A stretch of DNA of 64,000 bases from SKPT01 sp040905445 (GCA_040905445.1 JBBDRN010000039.1:1-64000); one strand, 5' to 3'. Positions 1 through 8,361 are shown, numbered from the stretch's first letter. Notes: generated by a model from the sequence alone, not told the origin. A program made the numbers and translations.

Positions 1-64
1 AGACGCGCCAGGTTTAGGTCCTGGTGGGGTAACACCCGTGGAGGTTCGAGTCCTCCCGCCCGCA
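1..64 (+). tRNA. tRNA-Leu (anticodon TAG), 5' part cut off by window edge
   Basis: The 3' part of a class II tRNA. The anticodon arm CCAGG-TTTAGGT-CCTGG reads anticodon TAG, which decodes CUA-type leucine codons. It is followed by a long variable arm (TGGGGTAACACCC), a T arm GGAGG-TTCGAGT-CCTCC (40-56), the 3' acceptor strand (57-63) and discriminator A at 64. The long variable arm and discriminator A both fit tRNA-Leu. CCA is not encoded. The D arm and 5' acceptor strand lie left of the window. Confidence 0.88.
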
Positions 65-115
65 TTCCCGCCCCCGATCACGCCGCCCCCCTTCACCCAA
101 CAGGAGCCTCCGAGA

Positions 116-289
116 ATGAAGAAGCGCTACCTGCTCCGCCTACGCGGCTCCCTGTCGTACAGGCTGCTGTTTCTCATCGCCTTCACAATCGCGGCGTTCT
201 CGCTCATCCTGCTGCCCCTTGCGCTCATCATGTTCGTCGAGAACATCGAGATCGTGGAAGCCCGCGCCGTGCCGGGTGCCGTGGTCTGA
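116..289 (+). CDS. Small membrane protein of unknown function
   Basis: A 57-residue protein. It has a basic N-terminus (MKKRYLLRLRG), one hydrophobic segment at about residues 17-40, and a short acidic tail containing ENIEIVEAR, so it is predicted to be a single-pass inner-membrane protein. The reading frame stays open upstream into the tRNA-Leu. The start at 116 is preferred because it lies outside the tRNA and has an AGGAG about 9 nt upstream. I do not recognise a family. The good ribosome binding site and clean membrane topology support a real gene, but the short length limits certainty. Confidence 0.5.
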   Translation: MKKRYLLRLRGSLSYRLLFLIAFTIAAFSLILLPLALIMFVENIEIVEARAVPGAVV

Positions 290-337
290 GCCGAAAGCGA
301 CATAAAACAAACTCCGATCGCCTTCGCTGCGCCGGAC

Positions 338-409
338 GCCACTGGCGGCTTGCCCGCCAGTGCGCGCGACTGGCGCCCAGGCACTGGTGGACAAGCCGCC
401 AGTGGCACC
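338..409. repeat. Palindromic repeat, GGGTGCCACTG family, copy 1
   Basis: Inverted repeat. The left half is GCCACTGGCGGCTTGCCCGC, and the right half is a matching GCACTGGTGG...CCGCCAGTGGCACC. It closely resembles 4776-4850 and shares its ends with the elements at 16836 and 36282. It lies downstream of the small membrane gene and just past the 3' end of the minus-strand oxidoreductase at 515. Confidence 0.8.
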
Positions 410-424
410 CTCCTCCCTTCCCGT

Positions 425-506
425 CCTATCTTCCTGCCTTCTCGACTTGCCTTCTTCCCTGCCTTCCTTCGTGCCTCCTTCACCCCCTTCGCGCCTTCGT
501 GGCGAC
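425..506. repeat. CTTCG-rich intergenic repeat, copy 1
   Basis: A pyrimidine-rich run built of CCTTC and CTTCG blocks, ending CCCCCTTCGCGCCTTCGTGG. The same kind of sequence recurs at 4880, 15320, 24213, 50502 and 50966. Here, as at 4880, it directly follows a GGGTGCCACTG-family palindrome, so the two repeats form one composite unit. No gene is visible in 290-514. Confidence 0.6.
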
Positions 507-514
507 ATGGCGAA

Positions 515-1534
515 TCACGCCGGCTGCTCGCGGCGCGGCCGCGCCACCTGTCCCGTCTTTGCCGACTCATAGATCGCATCCATCAGCTCGCTCTGCGCGA
601 TGCCGTGGTCCGGGTTCGTCCGCGGCGTGGCCTTGCCCTGGACGCAGGCGATGAAGTGGTCATCCGGCGTCTGCTTCTCGCCCTTGAGCGGCAGCGGATC
701 GACCGGGCCCTCGGCCGTGTACGCGGCGATCCACGCCGCATTCCAGCCGTCGACGTCGATCTTGCCCTTCTCGAAGAGGAACGTCATGTGCGTGCCGTAG
801 ACCGGGCAGTTACCCCCGATGCCGATCGCTGCCATCACGCCGTTCTCGAACCGCACGTTGATCGCCGAATTGATGTCGACGGGCGTCTCGCGGTTGTCGA
901 TGAAGGCGTAGACGCTGTCGAGGTTGGACTCGACCGACCAGACGAGGCTGTTGAGCAGGTGCGCGCCGGAGTCGTAGGCCTGTCCCCCGCCGGACAGCGC
1001 CGGGTCCTGGCGCCACTTGCCGGCCGTGCCCTTCATCCAGTTCTGGGAGATGTGAGCGACGATGAGCTCGAGTCGGCCGAAGGTGCCCTTGCGGATGCTC
1101 TCGCGGATGAAGTCGAACTCGGGGGAGCAGGGGGTGTTGTAGCCGATGAAGACGATCCGCCCGGCCCGCTCGGCCTCCTCCTTGAGCGCGTACGCCTGCT
1201 CGGCGCTGGTGACCATCGGCTTCTCGAGGAACACGTGGCAGCCGTGGGCGAGCGCCTCACTGGCGTGCTCGTAGTGCAGTGTGTGCGGCGTGCAGATGAA
1301 CACCGCGTCAGGCTTCGCCTCTTTGTACATCGTCGCGCGGTCGACGAAGCGGCGTGGCTGGGGGTCGAGCGTGCCGAGGTGCGTCTGGCAGTACTTGCCG
1401 GTGATGTCGTCACTGACGTCACACAGGGCGACGATCTCGACGTCGTCGCGGGCGACCAGTCGCTTGGCGTGGACGCCGGCGAAGCCGCCGCAGCCGAGGA
1501 TGGCGACGCGGACGGCCGGGGAAGGTGAGGGCAT
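515..1534 (-). CDS. Gfo/Idh/MocA family NAD(P)-dependent oxidoreductase
   Basis: A 339-residue cytosolic dehydrogenase. The N-terminal Rossmann fold starts with VRVAILGCGGFAGVHAKR, a GxGGxxG dinucleotide-binding loop. EKPMVTSAEQA carries the conserved EKP lysine typical of Gfo/Idh/MocA enzymes. The C-terminal alpha/beta domain includes GGGQAYDSGAHLLN, with the usual D-x-G-x-H substrate-binding motif. Substrates in this family are sugars, inositols or related polyols; the exact one cannot be read from sequence. The start at 1534 has AGGAG 8 nt upstream, although the frame remains open further upstream. The gene is monocistronic, with a repeat pair abutting its 3' end. Confidence 0.88.
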   Translation of the reverse strand: MPSPSPAVRVAILGCGGFAGVHAKRLVARDDVEIVALCDVSDDITGKYCQTHLGTLDPQPRRFVDRATMYKEAKPDAVFICTPHTLHYEHASEALAHGCHVFLEKPMVTSAEQAYALKEEAERAGRIVFIGYNTPCSPEFDFIRESIRKGTFGRLELIVAHISQNWMKGTAGKWRQDPALSGGGQAYDSGAHLLNSLVWSVESNLDSVYAFIDNRETPVDINSAINVRFENGVMAAIGIGGNCPVYGTHMTFLFEKGKIDVDGWNAAWIAAYTAEGPVDPLPLKGEKQTPDDHFIACVQGKATPRTNPDHGIAQSELMDAIYESAKTGQVARPRREQPA

Positions 1535-1698
1535 GATCCAACTCCTGGATTTCGCGGGGATGGCGGGCGGCGGGGCTTGCAGCGGCCGCCCGAGTGATGG
1601 ATAAGGATAGCCAGCGGTTGGGTTTAGGCAAGCCCCCCACTCGCACGGCGTGGGGGCCCCATGCCGGGTCAGCGGACGCCGCCGCGACAGGTCCCGCG

Positions 1699-3792
1699 TC
1701 ACGCCTGTCGCCAGCGGGCGTATTCGTCGAGGAAGTCGCGGATGATCCCCTCGCGGGTGAAGTGCTGCAGTTCGTAGCCATGGGGGTGGCCGGACGGCAG
1801 CACGACCTCACCGCGGACGATGCGGGCCTTGTCGTCGAGGCCCATGTGCGGGAAGGCGAACGCGAGCTTGTGGTACGCCCGGCCCCGCACCGCGTAGGAG
1901 AACTCCTCCTCGCCCTGGTGGTAGACCGTCAGCGCTGCCTGGTCAGCACGTTTTTCGATCCGCACGTCGCGGCCATGCTTCTCCAACTCGCGTTCGATCT
2001 CTTGGAAGGCGGGGATGACCGTGTTGGCGATGAACTGCCGAATGTGCTCGCGGGTGTCGGGCATGTCGAGCTGGGGCCGGGTCGCGACGCCGCCGGGCGC
2101 CTCGGCGATCGCGCCCAGGTGCTCGCGCCAGTCCTCCGGCACGCCCGCGGCGAGCGCCTCGACCGGCTCGGCGACGCCCTCCTCGATCAGCTCCCCGCGC
2201 TCCGCAGCCTTGCGCGCCTCGCGGCGCAGCCCCTTGTAGAGCGACGCGCACATGAACAGCATGATCACGCACACCGGCAGCGCCGTGATGATCGATCCGG
2301 CCTGGAGCGCTTCGAGGCCATGCTGCGCCGTGATCGTCTCGTCATCCGGGTAGGCGCGCACCAGCGCGTGGCCCGTCAGCAGCAGCACCATCGCCACCGC
2401 GCCTTCCGTCAGCGCCCAGAAGATGCGCGTGACGATCGGCGGGTCCGGGTTCCCGTTCGAGCAGAGGATGTCGATCACCAGCGACGCCGAGTCCGACGAC
2501 GTGACGAAGTACGTCGCGATCACCACCATCGCCACGATCGATGCCAACAACACCACCCACTCCCACACCGGCAGATTGCCGATCATCACGAACAGCATCG
2601 TTTCGGTGGTCGACCCCACCAGCCCCGCGACGCCGCCGCCGCCGACCAGTTCCTGGTACAGCCCGGTGTTCCCGAAGATCGTCAGCCACGCGAACGTCAG
2701 CAGCGTCGGCACCAGCAGCACGCCCCCGATGAACTCCCGGATCGTGCGCCCGCGCGAGATCCGCGCGATGAACATGCCCACGAACGGCGACCACGAGATC
2801 CACCACGCCCAGTAAAACATCGTCCACCCCTCGGCCCAGGTCTGACCCCGAGCCGCGTCCCCCTCAACCTCGGCGAACAGCTCCGCCCCGCGCAGCGCCT
2901 CGGTGCGGAACGTCAACTCGAACACACTGACCACGTAAAGCCCGATGTTCTGGATGAACGCCCCGAACAGCATCACCGTCGGACCGACCAGCAGCACAAA
3001 CACCACCAGCGCCAGGCCCAGCAACAGGTTCACCTCGCTCAGCCGGCGGATGCCCACGTGCAGGCCGCTGACCACCGACGCCGTCGCGATGAGGGTGATG
3101 ATCACGATGAGCGTCACCTGGAGCACGCGGCCGTCCTCGAACCAGCCGAGATGGTCCAGCCCACCGGCGATCTGCATGACCCCCAGCCCCAGCGACGTCG
3201 CCACGCCGAAGAGCGTGCCGAACACGGCGAGGATCTCGACGGTGTAGCCGATCGGTCCGTTGACGCGATTGCCCAGCAGCGGCCAGAGCGTCGAGCGGAT
3301 GGTCAGCGGCAGGTTGTGGCGAAACGAGAAGTAGGCCAGCGACAGGCCGACGATGATGTAGATCGCCCAGGCGTGCAGGCCCCAGTGGAAGAATGTCAGC
3401 GTCATCGCGTCGCGCGCCGCTTCGATCGATCCGGACTCCCCGGTCCGCGGCGGGGCGTTGAAGTGCGCGATCGGCTCCGCCACACTAAAGAAAAGCAGTC
3501 CGATGCCCATACCCGCGCTGAACAGCATCGCGAACCAGGTGAAGTTGCTGAACTCCGGCTGGTCATCGTCCTTGCCCAGCTTCGTCGATCCGAACGGGCT
3601 GACCAGCAGCAGCAGCACGAACAGCAGAAAGCCCCCGACGCACACGATGTAGAACCACCCGAGGTTCATCGTGATCCAGTCACGCATGCCCGTCAGGTAG
3701 CGGTGCAGCTCGAGCGGGAAGAAGAACCCCAGCGCGACGAAAATCGTGATGAGCGTGGCGGAAACGCCGAAAACCGTGCGATTAAGGGCCAT
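1699..3792 (-). CDS. BCCT family choline/betaine transporter (BetT-like)
   Basis: A 697-residue inner-membrane sodium- or proton-coupled transporter for choline, glycine betaine or carnitine. About twelve membrane segments are visible. The BCCT signatures are clear: GMGIGLLFFSVAEP in the early half, and WAWWISWSPFVGMFIARISR followed by GRTIREF. Residues after about 540 form a long cytosolic tail (VYHQGEEEFSYAVRGRAYHK...), as in E. coli BetT (677 residues), where the tail tunes osmotic activation. The start at 3792 is supported by AGGAG 7 nt upstream. The likely role is osmoprotectant uptake, fitting a marine or saline habitat. The specific substrate is inferred from tail similarity and is uncertain. 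Confidence 0.93.
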   Translation of the reverse strand: MALNRTVFGVSATLITIFVALGFFFPLELHRYLTGMRDWITMNLGWFYIVCVGGFLLFVLLLLVSPFGSTKLGKDDDQPEFSNFTWFAMLFSAGMGIGLLFFSVAEPIAHFNAPPRTGESGSIEAARDAMTLTFFHWGLHAWAIYIIVGLSLAYFSFRHNLPLTIRSTLWPLLGNRVNGPIGYTVEILAVFGTLFGVATSLGLGVMQIAGGLDHLGWFEDGRVLQVTLIVIITLIATASVVSGLHVGIRRLSEVNLLLGLALVVFVLLVGPTVMLFGAFIQNIGLYVVSVFELTFRTEALRGAELFAEVEGDAARGQTWAEGWTMFYWAWWISWSPFVGMFIARISRGRTIREFIGGVLLVPTLLTFAWLTIFGNTGLYQELVGGGGVAGLVGSTTETMLFVMIGNLPVWEWVVLLASIVAMVVIATYFVTSSDSASLVIDILCSNGNPDPPIVTRIFWALTEGAVAMVLLLTGHALVRAYPDDETITAQHGLEALQAGSIITALPVCVIMLFMCASLYKGLRREARKAAERGELIEEGVAEPVEALAAGVPEDWREHLGAIAEAPGGVATRPQLDMPDTREHIRQFIANTVIPAFQEIERELEKHGRDVRIEKRADQAALTVYHQGEEEFSYAVRGRAYHKLAFAFPHMGLDDKARIVRGEVVLPSGHPHGYELQHFTREGIIRDFLDEYARWRQA

Positions 3793-4005
3793 GTGGGGCT
3801 CCTGAGCGTCCTGAAACGCGGTCGCGGCGCGGGGCCGCCGCCGGTCGGCGACCGTGGCGCGGCCGGGGGCGCCGGGAGGATGGGTTGGTTCACCGACCAT
3901 GATGCCCCGCCCGGCGTGAGCATGCAAGCGGGGCTTCGGCTTCTGTGCGACTTCCGTGGCTCGGCGCTCTCATCGCCCGCCGCGCGAACGCCCCGCCCCC
4001 GCCGC

Positions 4006-4011
4006 TACCAT
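4006..4011 (+). promoter_or_regulatory. -10 element for leaderless plsY
   Basis: TACCAT ends 7 nt before the ATG at 4019, with no Shine-Dalgarno. A transcript started at the usual distance would begin at or next to the start codon. No clear -35 is visible. Confidence 0.5.
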
Positions 4012-4018
4012 GGGCCGC

Positions 4019-4723
4019 ATGACCTGGATCGCCTGGCTCATCGCCGCCTACCTCGTGGGTGCCATCCCCTTCGGGTACCTGATCGGCAGGCTGCGCGGCG
4101 TCGACCTGCGCAGCGTCGGCAGCGGCAACGTCGGGGCGACGAACGTCGGCCGGGTGCTCGGCCGACGGCTGGGCATCGCCTGCTTCCTGCTGGACGTGGG
4201 CAAGGGGCTCGCGCCGGTGCTGGCGTACGGGCACGCAGCCGGCCTCGCCCTCGCCCGGCCCACCACTGCGGCCGCCACCACCGCCGCGCCCGCCGTGGGC
4301 AGCGGGCAGCCGGGCGGCGCGGTGGAATTGCTGATCTGGCTCGCCATCGCCGCCGCCGCCGTGGTCGGGCACATCTTCCCGGTCTACCTCGGCTTCCGCG
4401 GCGGCAAGGGCGTCGCCACCGGGCTCGGCGTCCTGCTCGGCTTCTGGCCGGTCCTCACGCTCCCGGGCCTCGGCGTCGCGCTGCTCTGGCTCGCGGTCGT
4501 TCGCGCCACCGCCTATGTCAGCCTCGCCAGCATCGTCGCCGCCGTCGCCCTGCCCGCCATGACGCTCGCCAGCGCCTGGCTCTGGGGCCGCCCGGCGTCC
4601 GAAGTCGCGCTCTACCTCGCGGTCACGCTGCTGCTCGCGCTGCTGGTGGTCCTGCGCCATCGCGACAACATCGCCCGCCTGCGAGCCGGCACCGAGGCGA
4701 AGGTCGCGTGGACCCGGCGGTGA
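4019..4723 (+). CDS. plsY: Glycerol-3-phosphate acyltransferase PlsY
   Basis: A 234-residue integral membrane enzyme that transfers an acyl group from acyl-phosphate to sn-glycerol-3-phosphate, the first step of phospholipid synthesis. The three family motifs are present: YLVGAIPFGYLIGR with SVGSGNVGATNVGR (motif 1), VYLGFRGGKGVATGLGV (motif 2), and RHRDNIARLRAGTE near the C-terminus (motif 3). Several hydrophobic helices separate them. An ATG at 4010 is also in frame, but 4019 is chosen because a -10-like TACCAT overlaps 4010 and ends 7 nt before 4019. There is no ribosome binding site, which is consistent with leaderless translation. It is transcribed divergently from the BCCT transporter. 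Confidence 0.95.
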   Translation: MTWIAWLIAAYLVGAIPFGYLIGRLRGVDLRSVGSGNVGATNVGRVLGRRLGIACFLLDVGKGLAPVLAYGHAAGLALARPTTAAATTAAPAVGSGQPGGAVELLIWLAIAAAAVVGHIFPVYLGFRGGKGVATGLGVLLGFWPVLTLPGLGVALLWLAVVRATAYVSLASIVAAVALPAMTLASAWLWGRPASEVALYLAVTLLLALLVVLRHRDNIARLRAGTEAKVAWTRR

Positions 4724-4775
4724 GGTTGGCCACGACGGCGCGAAAGAATCGCCTCCCCTCCCGTTAGCGGTCGCC

Positions 4776-4850
4776 GGGTGCCACTGGCGGCTTGCCCGCC
4801 AGTGTGCGCGCCGCCCGCAAAGGCACTGGTGGACAAGCCACCAGTGGCAC
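4776..4850. repeat. Palindromic repeat, GGGTGCCACTG family, copy 2
   Basis: Begins GGGTGCCACTGGCGGCTTG and ends CAAGCCACCAGTGGCAC, giving long inverted halves around a short GC-rich centre. It is nearly the same as 338-409. It sits in the 260-nt gap between plsY and the convergent aldo/keto reductase. Confidence 0.85.
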
Positions 4851-4879
4851 ACCTCTTCGGACGGAGCCCAACTTTTTAC

Positions 4880-4963
4880 CCTCCTTTCTTCCTGCCTTCC
4901 TTATCCGCCTTCTCTCCGCCTTCCTTCGTGCCCTCTTCGCCCCCTTCGCGCCTTCGCGGTTCA
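4880..4963. repeat. CTTCG-rich intergenic repeat, copy 2
   Basis: A pyrimidine-rich stretch of CCTTC/CTTCG blocks ending CCTTCGCGCCTTCGCGGTTC. It follows the palindrome at 4776 in the same order as at 338/425 and ends about 20 nt from the stop codon of the reductase on the other strand. Confidence 0.65.
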
Positions 4964-4983
4964 GTCGGTCAGAACCCCGGCGT

Positions 4984-5916
4984 TCAAACCGGCGCCGCCT
5001 CGCGCACGCGGGTCAGCTCCGCGCCGAGCAGCGCGCCGGCGTCGCCCGCCGCTGCGTTCGCCCGTGCCTGCTCGGGACTTTTCGCCCCGGGGATGGCCGT
5101 GCTCACCGCCTCGTGGCTGAGCACGAACTGCAACGCCGCCTTGGCCATGTCCCGGTCGTCGCGATTGAGGAACCGCAGCTTCTCGACCGTCTTGAGGTCG
5201 TTGAGGAACCGCTCGCGCCCCCGGCCGGCGTTCCAGGGCTCGCGCACCGAGTCGCTGAAGGTCGTCTCGGCGGTGAACTTGTCGGCCGCCACCCCCTTGG
5301 CCAGCGGGCCGCGGATGATCGTGCCGATGTTCTGCTGCTTGCAGTAAGGCAGCAGCTCGCGCTCCGGCTCACGGTTGAGAACGCTGTAGTCAAGCTGCAC
5401 CGTCGCGCACGTGTTGTCGCGGTTGAACCGCCGGGTGACGTCGATCGAGTTGGTCGAGATGCCGTACGCCCGGATCTTGCCCGCCTGTTTGAGCGTCTCG
5501 AACGCTTCGAGGAAGACGTCCGGCTCCTGGAGGTCGGCAACGTGGCACTGGTAGAGGTCGATGTGATTGGTCTTGAGGCGATGCAGGCTCGCGTCGCAGC
5601 ACAGCACGACGTGCAGCGGCGACGTGTACGCCAGCGCGTGCCCCGCCCGCCGGGCCCAGTTGCCCACCTTGCTGGCGATGAGGACGTCATCACGGATCGG
5701 CGCAAGCACCTGCCCGATGAGCTCCTCGCTGACGCCCGGCGGCACGCCATACGCGTCGGCGGTGTCGAAGAAATTCATGCCCGCGTCGTGGGCCGCCCGG
5801 ATCGTCGCCTCGGCGGTGGCGCGTTCGACATCGCCCCACTGCCCGCCGATGCCCCACGCGCCGAACCCGATCGCTGAAACGTCCCAGCCCGTCTTGCCAA
5901 GCTTGCGGTACTGCAT
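4984..5916 (-). CDS. Aldo/keto reductase
   Basis: A 310-residue cytosolic NAD(P)H-dependent oxidoreductase with a TIM-barrel fold. The catalytic tetrad of the family is visible: D51 and Y56 in NFFDTADAYG, K83 in VLIASKVG, and H125 in IDLYQCHV. The C-terminal GPLAKGV and the AIPGAKSPEQA segment match the cofactor-binding region. The substrate is unknown; relatives reduce aldoses and other carbonyls. The start at 5916 (MQYRKLGKTG) is the canonical family start and has AGGAG about 8 nt upstream. It converges on plsY across a repeat-filled gap. Confidence 0.92.
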   Translation of the reverse strand: MQYRKLGKTGWDVSAIGFGAWGIGGQWGDVERATAEATIRAAHDAGMNFFDTADAYGVPPGVSEELIGQVLAPIRDDVLIASKVGNWARRAGHALAYTSPLHVVLCCDASLHRLKTNHIDLYQCHVADLQEPDVFLEAFETLKQAGKIRAYGISTNSIDVTRRFNRDNTCATVQLDYSVLNREPERELLPYCKQQNIGTIIRGPLAKGVAADKFTAETTFSDSVREPWNAGRGRERFLNDLKTVEKLRFLNRDDRDMAKAALQFVLSHEAVSTAIPGAKSPEQARANAAAGDAGALLGAELTRVREAAPV

Positions 5917-6038
5917 GTTCGATGCTCCTGGAAGAGGTGACGGGCAAGGCTGTGTTGCCGCCAGCTCCGTCGTGCGGCCCTTTTCGCCGCGCGGCGCGTG
6001 GTCTCGCCCGTGTTGAACGGTCATGTCCCGCTGGGAAA

Positions 6039-6057
6039 GGTCCGCACAGCGGACCCT
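6039..6057. repeat. GGTCCGCTGTGCGGACC palindrome family, copy at epimerase 3' end
   Basis: GGTCCGCACAGCGGACCCT in this orientation. Other copies are at 22935, 32982, 36403/36444 and 51103. It overlaps the first bases of the epimerase stop codon on the minus strand (6056-6058). Confidence 0.8.
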
Positions 6058-6862
6058 ACCAATGCCGCGGCACCGCCGCCCCTGCCGCCTCGGCGCGCTG
6101 GGCAGAATACTCGAACGCCAGGCCCACCGGGAAGTCATCCGCCGGCTCATAGCCGAGCACCCGCCGCGCCGGATCGAGGTCCAGCAGCGGCCTGCCGAGC
6201 GCCGGGCCCGTGGCGTAAAGCGTCTCGAAGCCCACATCCTGCGCCTCGACGCACAGCCGAAAGAACCGCCCCGCGTCGCGCGCGCTCAGGTACAGCCGTG
6301 GCCCGAACGCGCTCGACGCCAGCCGATCCGCATGCTTCGGCGAGCGCGGCAGCCAGCCGACGCGCACCGCGATCACCGACAGCCCGTACCGCGCGTGATA
6401 CATCCATCCCCACTGCTCCGCCAGCACCTTGGTCACCGCGTAATGATTGGTCGGCGCCTGCACGTCAACGCCCACCGGCTGCGCCGGCTCGCCGCGACGC
6501 AAGACGCCGCTGACGACCTGCAGGCTGCTGGCCAGCACCACCCGCCGCACGCCCGCCTCGCGCGCCGCCTCGAGCACGCGGTAAACGCCCACGACGTTGG
6601 GCTCGATCAGCCGCTCCATGAATGGCGCGTCGTCCGGCTGGGCGGCGAGGTGCACGACCGTGTCGATACCCGCCAACGCGCCGGCGACCGCGGCCGCGTC
6701 CGTGATGCTGCCCGCGACGGCTTCGTCAACGTGGGCAGGGATCGCGTCGACATCCAGCCCGCGCACGAAGTGCCCCGCGTCGGACAGCGCCCCGCAGGCC
6801 GCCTGCCCGACAGCGCCGCCCGCGCCGGTGACGAGGACGCGATATGTCTGCGGTGCATTCAT
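6056..6862 (-). CDS. NAD-dependent epimerase/dehydratase (uronate-dehydrogenase-like)
   Basis: A 268-residue extended short-chain dehydrogenase. The glycine-rich loop VTGAGGAVGQAA is at about residues 10-20. VVHLAAQPDDAPF and the VLASS strand follow, and the active site YAVTK is at about 145. The overall pattern (VVHLAAQPDD, NVVGVYRVLEAAREAGVRR, IAVRVGWLPRSP) resembles bacterial uronate dehydrogenases more than typical UDP-sugar epimerases, but the substrate is not certain. The start at 6862 is chosen over an in-frame ATG at 6895 because that ATG sits inside a -10-like TACAAT. Its stop codon overlaps a palindromic repeat. Confidence 0.85.
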   Translation of the reverse strand: MNAPQTYRVLVTGAGGAVGQAACGALSDAGHFVRGLDVDAIPAHVDEAVAGSITDAAAVAGALAGIDTVVHLAAQPDDAPFMERLIEPNVVGVYRVLEAAREAGVRRVVLASSLQVVSGVLRRGEPAQPVGVDVQAPTNHYAVTKVLAEQWGWMYHARYGLSVIAVRVGWLPRSPKHADRLASSAFGPRLYLSARDAGRFFRLCVEAQDVGFETLYATGPALGRPLLDLDPARRVLGYEPADDFPVGLAFEYSAQRAEAAGAAVPRHW

Positions 6863-6893
6863 GTGCTGCTCGCCCCTGGCGTCGTTCAGCGGC

Positions 6894-6899
6894 ATTGTA
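6894..6899 (-). promoter_or_regulatory. Putative -10 element for the epimerase gene
   Basis: TACAAT on the minus strand, 31 nt before the ATG at 6862. This predicts a short leader of about 25 nt containing a purine-rich GGGGCGAG. No convincing -35 is seen. Confidence 0.4.
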
Positions 6900-7082
6900 A
6901 GGCACCGGAGTCCGCGCTCCCGCCGACGAAAATCGACCCCCCAGTGCCGCCCCGGTGGCACTGGGCTCGCGGGGTCGAGGTTAGGCTTTTGACCGGATTG
7001 CCGAGCCTTCCCGAGGGGCCGTGACCGGGGGCGACGTGGCGGGACGGGGGGTGGCGGAGATCGCGGGGGGAGGAGGTACGTG

Positions 7083-7664
7083 ATGCTGTTGCGCGTTGGG
7101 CCGTTTCTCTACCGTGTCCACTTCGTCGACGGGTACATCGACCACGAGGGCCAGCCCTGCCTCGGCCTGTGCGACAACGACACGCACGAGCTGTTCATCT
7201 CGACCGTGCCGGACCTCGCGCAGCAGCTCCAGGTGATCGGCCACGAGTACCTCGAAGCCTGGATCTATCACTTCGGCACCGGCGCGGGCGACAAAGAAGC
7301 CTACTGCGACCTGTTCGGCCTGGCGATGGCGCAGCTCATGCTCGACCTGACACACCAACTCCACCACCTGGCCACCCCCGCCACCTCCGCCACACCCACC
7401 ACACCTGGCGTGCCCGCACCATCGCGCGCCGATTCGCCTGCGTGCGCGGGTGGCGAGCCCGCGACGGGGGCGGGCGCGCGGGCGCGGCAGCCGAGTCGGG
7501 TGCGTTCGCCCATTCGCCATCTGGCGCGCAAGCGCGCGTTCGCAGCCGGCGTCGAACGTGGCGTGACCGCGCCGCCCGGCGCAGCGGGCGAACTGGCGGC
7601 GCTGGCGGTGGAGTTGGGCCTCGGCGTGGAGCGCGTCTTTGAGCCGGGCGGGGCGGAGCGCTGA
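7083..7664 (+). CDS. Hypothetical protein with HExxE motif (possible metallopeptidase-like fold)
   Basis: A 193-residue protein that I do not recognise. The first 95 residues look folded and conserved-like: FVDGYIDHEGQPCLGLCDN, then VIGHEYLEAWIYHFG with H54-E55-x-x-E58, then DKEAYCDLFGLAMAQLMLDL. The HExxE followed by a distal E/D-rich helix recalls short ImmA/IrrE-type zinc sites, but the match is loose. Residues from about 97 on are Ala/Pro/Thr-rich low complexity. GGAGG lies about 6 nt before the ATG at 7083; a GTG at 7080 is the alternative start. The neighbouring gene on the opposite strand encodes a ribbon-helix-helix protein. Confidence 0.6.
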   Translation: MLLRVGPFLYRVHFVDGYIDHEGQPCLGLCDNDTHELFISTVPDLAQQLQVIGHEYLEAWIYHFGTGAGDKEAYCDLFGLAMAQLMLDLTHQLHHLATPATSATPTTPGVPAPSRADSPACAGGEPATGAGARARQPSRVRSPIRHLARKRAFAAGVERGVTAPPGAAGELAALAVELGLGVERVFEPGGAER

Positions 7665-7703
7665 AGCGGCGGGGTGGCCCGGCGCGCGCCAGCGACGCCG
7701 ACG

Positions 7704-8099
7704 TCAGGTGGATGTGTCGCCGGCGGGGTCGGCGTCACCGGCACCTTCGCGGCGGGGCAGGCCGTGGCGCGAGCGCCCCGCGGGCTTGGCGGCACGTCGC
7801 AGCGGCGGCGCTGCCGGCGCCGCACCTGCGGCCGATTCCGCGTCGCGCTGCGCGATGGCCCGCGCCTGCTCCACCCGGGCGCGCTCCACCATCGACTCGA
7901 CACCCGACCGGACATCGGCAATGAGAATGCGCTCAAGCACCTCCCCCTGGCGTGCAGGGTCGGCCTCGAGGAACATCAGCATCGCGGCACTGAGAACCAT
8001 CCCCTTCTGCTTGGCGTGGCCGTAGTGGCGGCAGACCTCGTTGAACTCGGCCAGCAGCGCCTCGGGGATGGCGAGGTTGATCGTCTTTTTCCGAGCCAT
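7704..8099 (-). CDS. Ribbon-helix-helix (CopG-like) DNA-binding protein
   Basis: A 131-residue protein. Residues 1-50 (MARKKTINLAIPEALLAEFN...HYGHAKQKGMVLSAAMLMFLE) have the beta strand-helix-helix pattern of MetJ/Arc/CopG repressors, with an alternating basic/hydrophobic strand at 3-10. Residues 50-85 form a charged helix, and the tail is Ala/Pro-rich and disordered. The likely role is dimeric transcriptional regulation; the target is unknown. The gene has a recognisable TTGACG-18-TGTAAT promoter ending 10 nt before the start. It converges on the HExxE protein gene, so the two may or may not be related. Confidence 0.72.
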   Translation of the reverse strand: MARKKTINLAIPEALLAEFNEVCRHYGHAKQKGMVLSAAMLMFLEADPARQGEVLERILIADVRSGVESMVERARVEQARAIAQRDAESAAGAAPAAPPLRRAAKPAGRSRHGLPRREGAGDADPAGDTST

Positions 8100-8109
8100 G
8101 GTGTCGAGC

Positions 8110-8139
8110 ATTACAATGCCCCCAGCGTCACAACGTCAA
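8110..8139 (-). promoter_or_regulatory. Sigma-70-type promoter of the ribbon-helix-helix gene
   Basis: On the minus strand, TTGACG (8139-8134), an 18-nt spacer and TGTAAT (8115-8110). The predicted start of transcription is within a few bases of the ATG at 8099, so the mRNA is leaderless or nearly so. The rest of 8140-8355 is AT-richer than its surroundings near 8150-8200, and I see no gene in it. Confidence 0.6.
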
Positions 8140-8355
8140 TCATCGTATGAGAATACACTCAATGTGATTTTAGGGTAGGGATTTCCCTGCATTACCCCAC
8201 AATCTTATCCGCCGTTTGCGCGGCGTCCGGTCGGCCAACCAGCTCCGCGTCTTTCGCGAAAGCCGCAAGCGGCTTGTTGCGCCGCGGTTCGGACGCGGGG
8301 GGGGATGGGGGGACGGTGGGCTGGGCGGAGTGGCGGGGGGTGGCGCGGGGTGGGG

Positions 8356-8361
8356 TACACT
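8356..8361 (+). promoter_or_regulatory. -10 element for leaderless trmB
   Basis: TACACT ends 6 nt before the ATG at 8368. There is no ribosome binding site, and the upstream 40 nt are G-rich with no clear -35. Confidence 0.5.

Noticed and set aside
290..514. Short open frames on both strands after the first small gene
   Set aside because: They run over palindromic and CTTCG-rich repeats, and the products are Ser/Pro/Arg-rich without a ribosome binding site.
1594..4767. Plus-strand open frame of about 1057 codons over the BCCT transporter and plsY
   Set aside because: Arg/His/Pro-rich product typical of a GC-rich shadow frame. The transporter and plsY read in other frames have clear family motifs.
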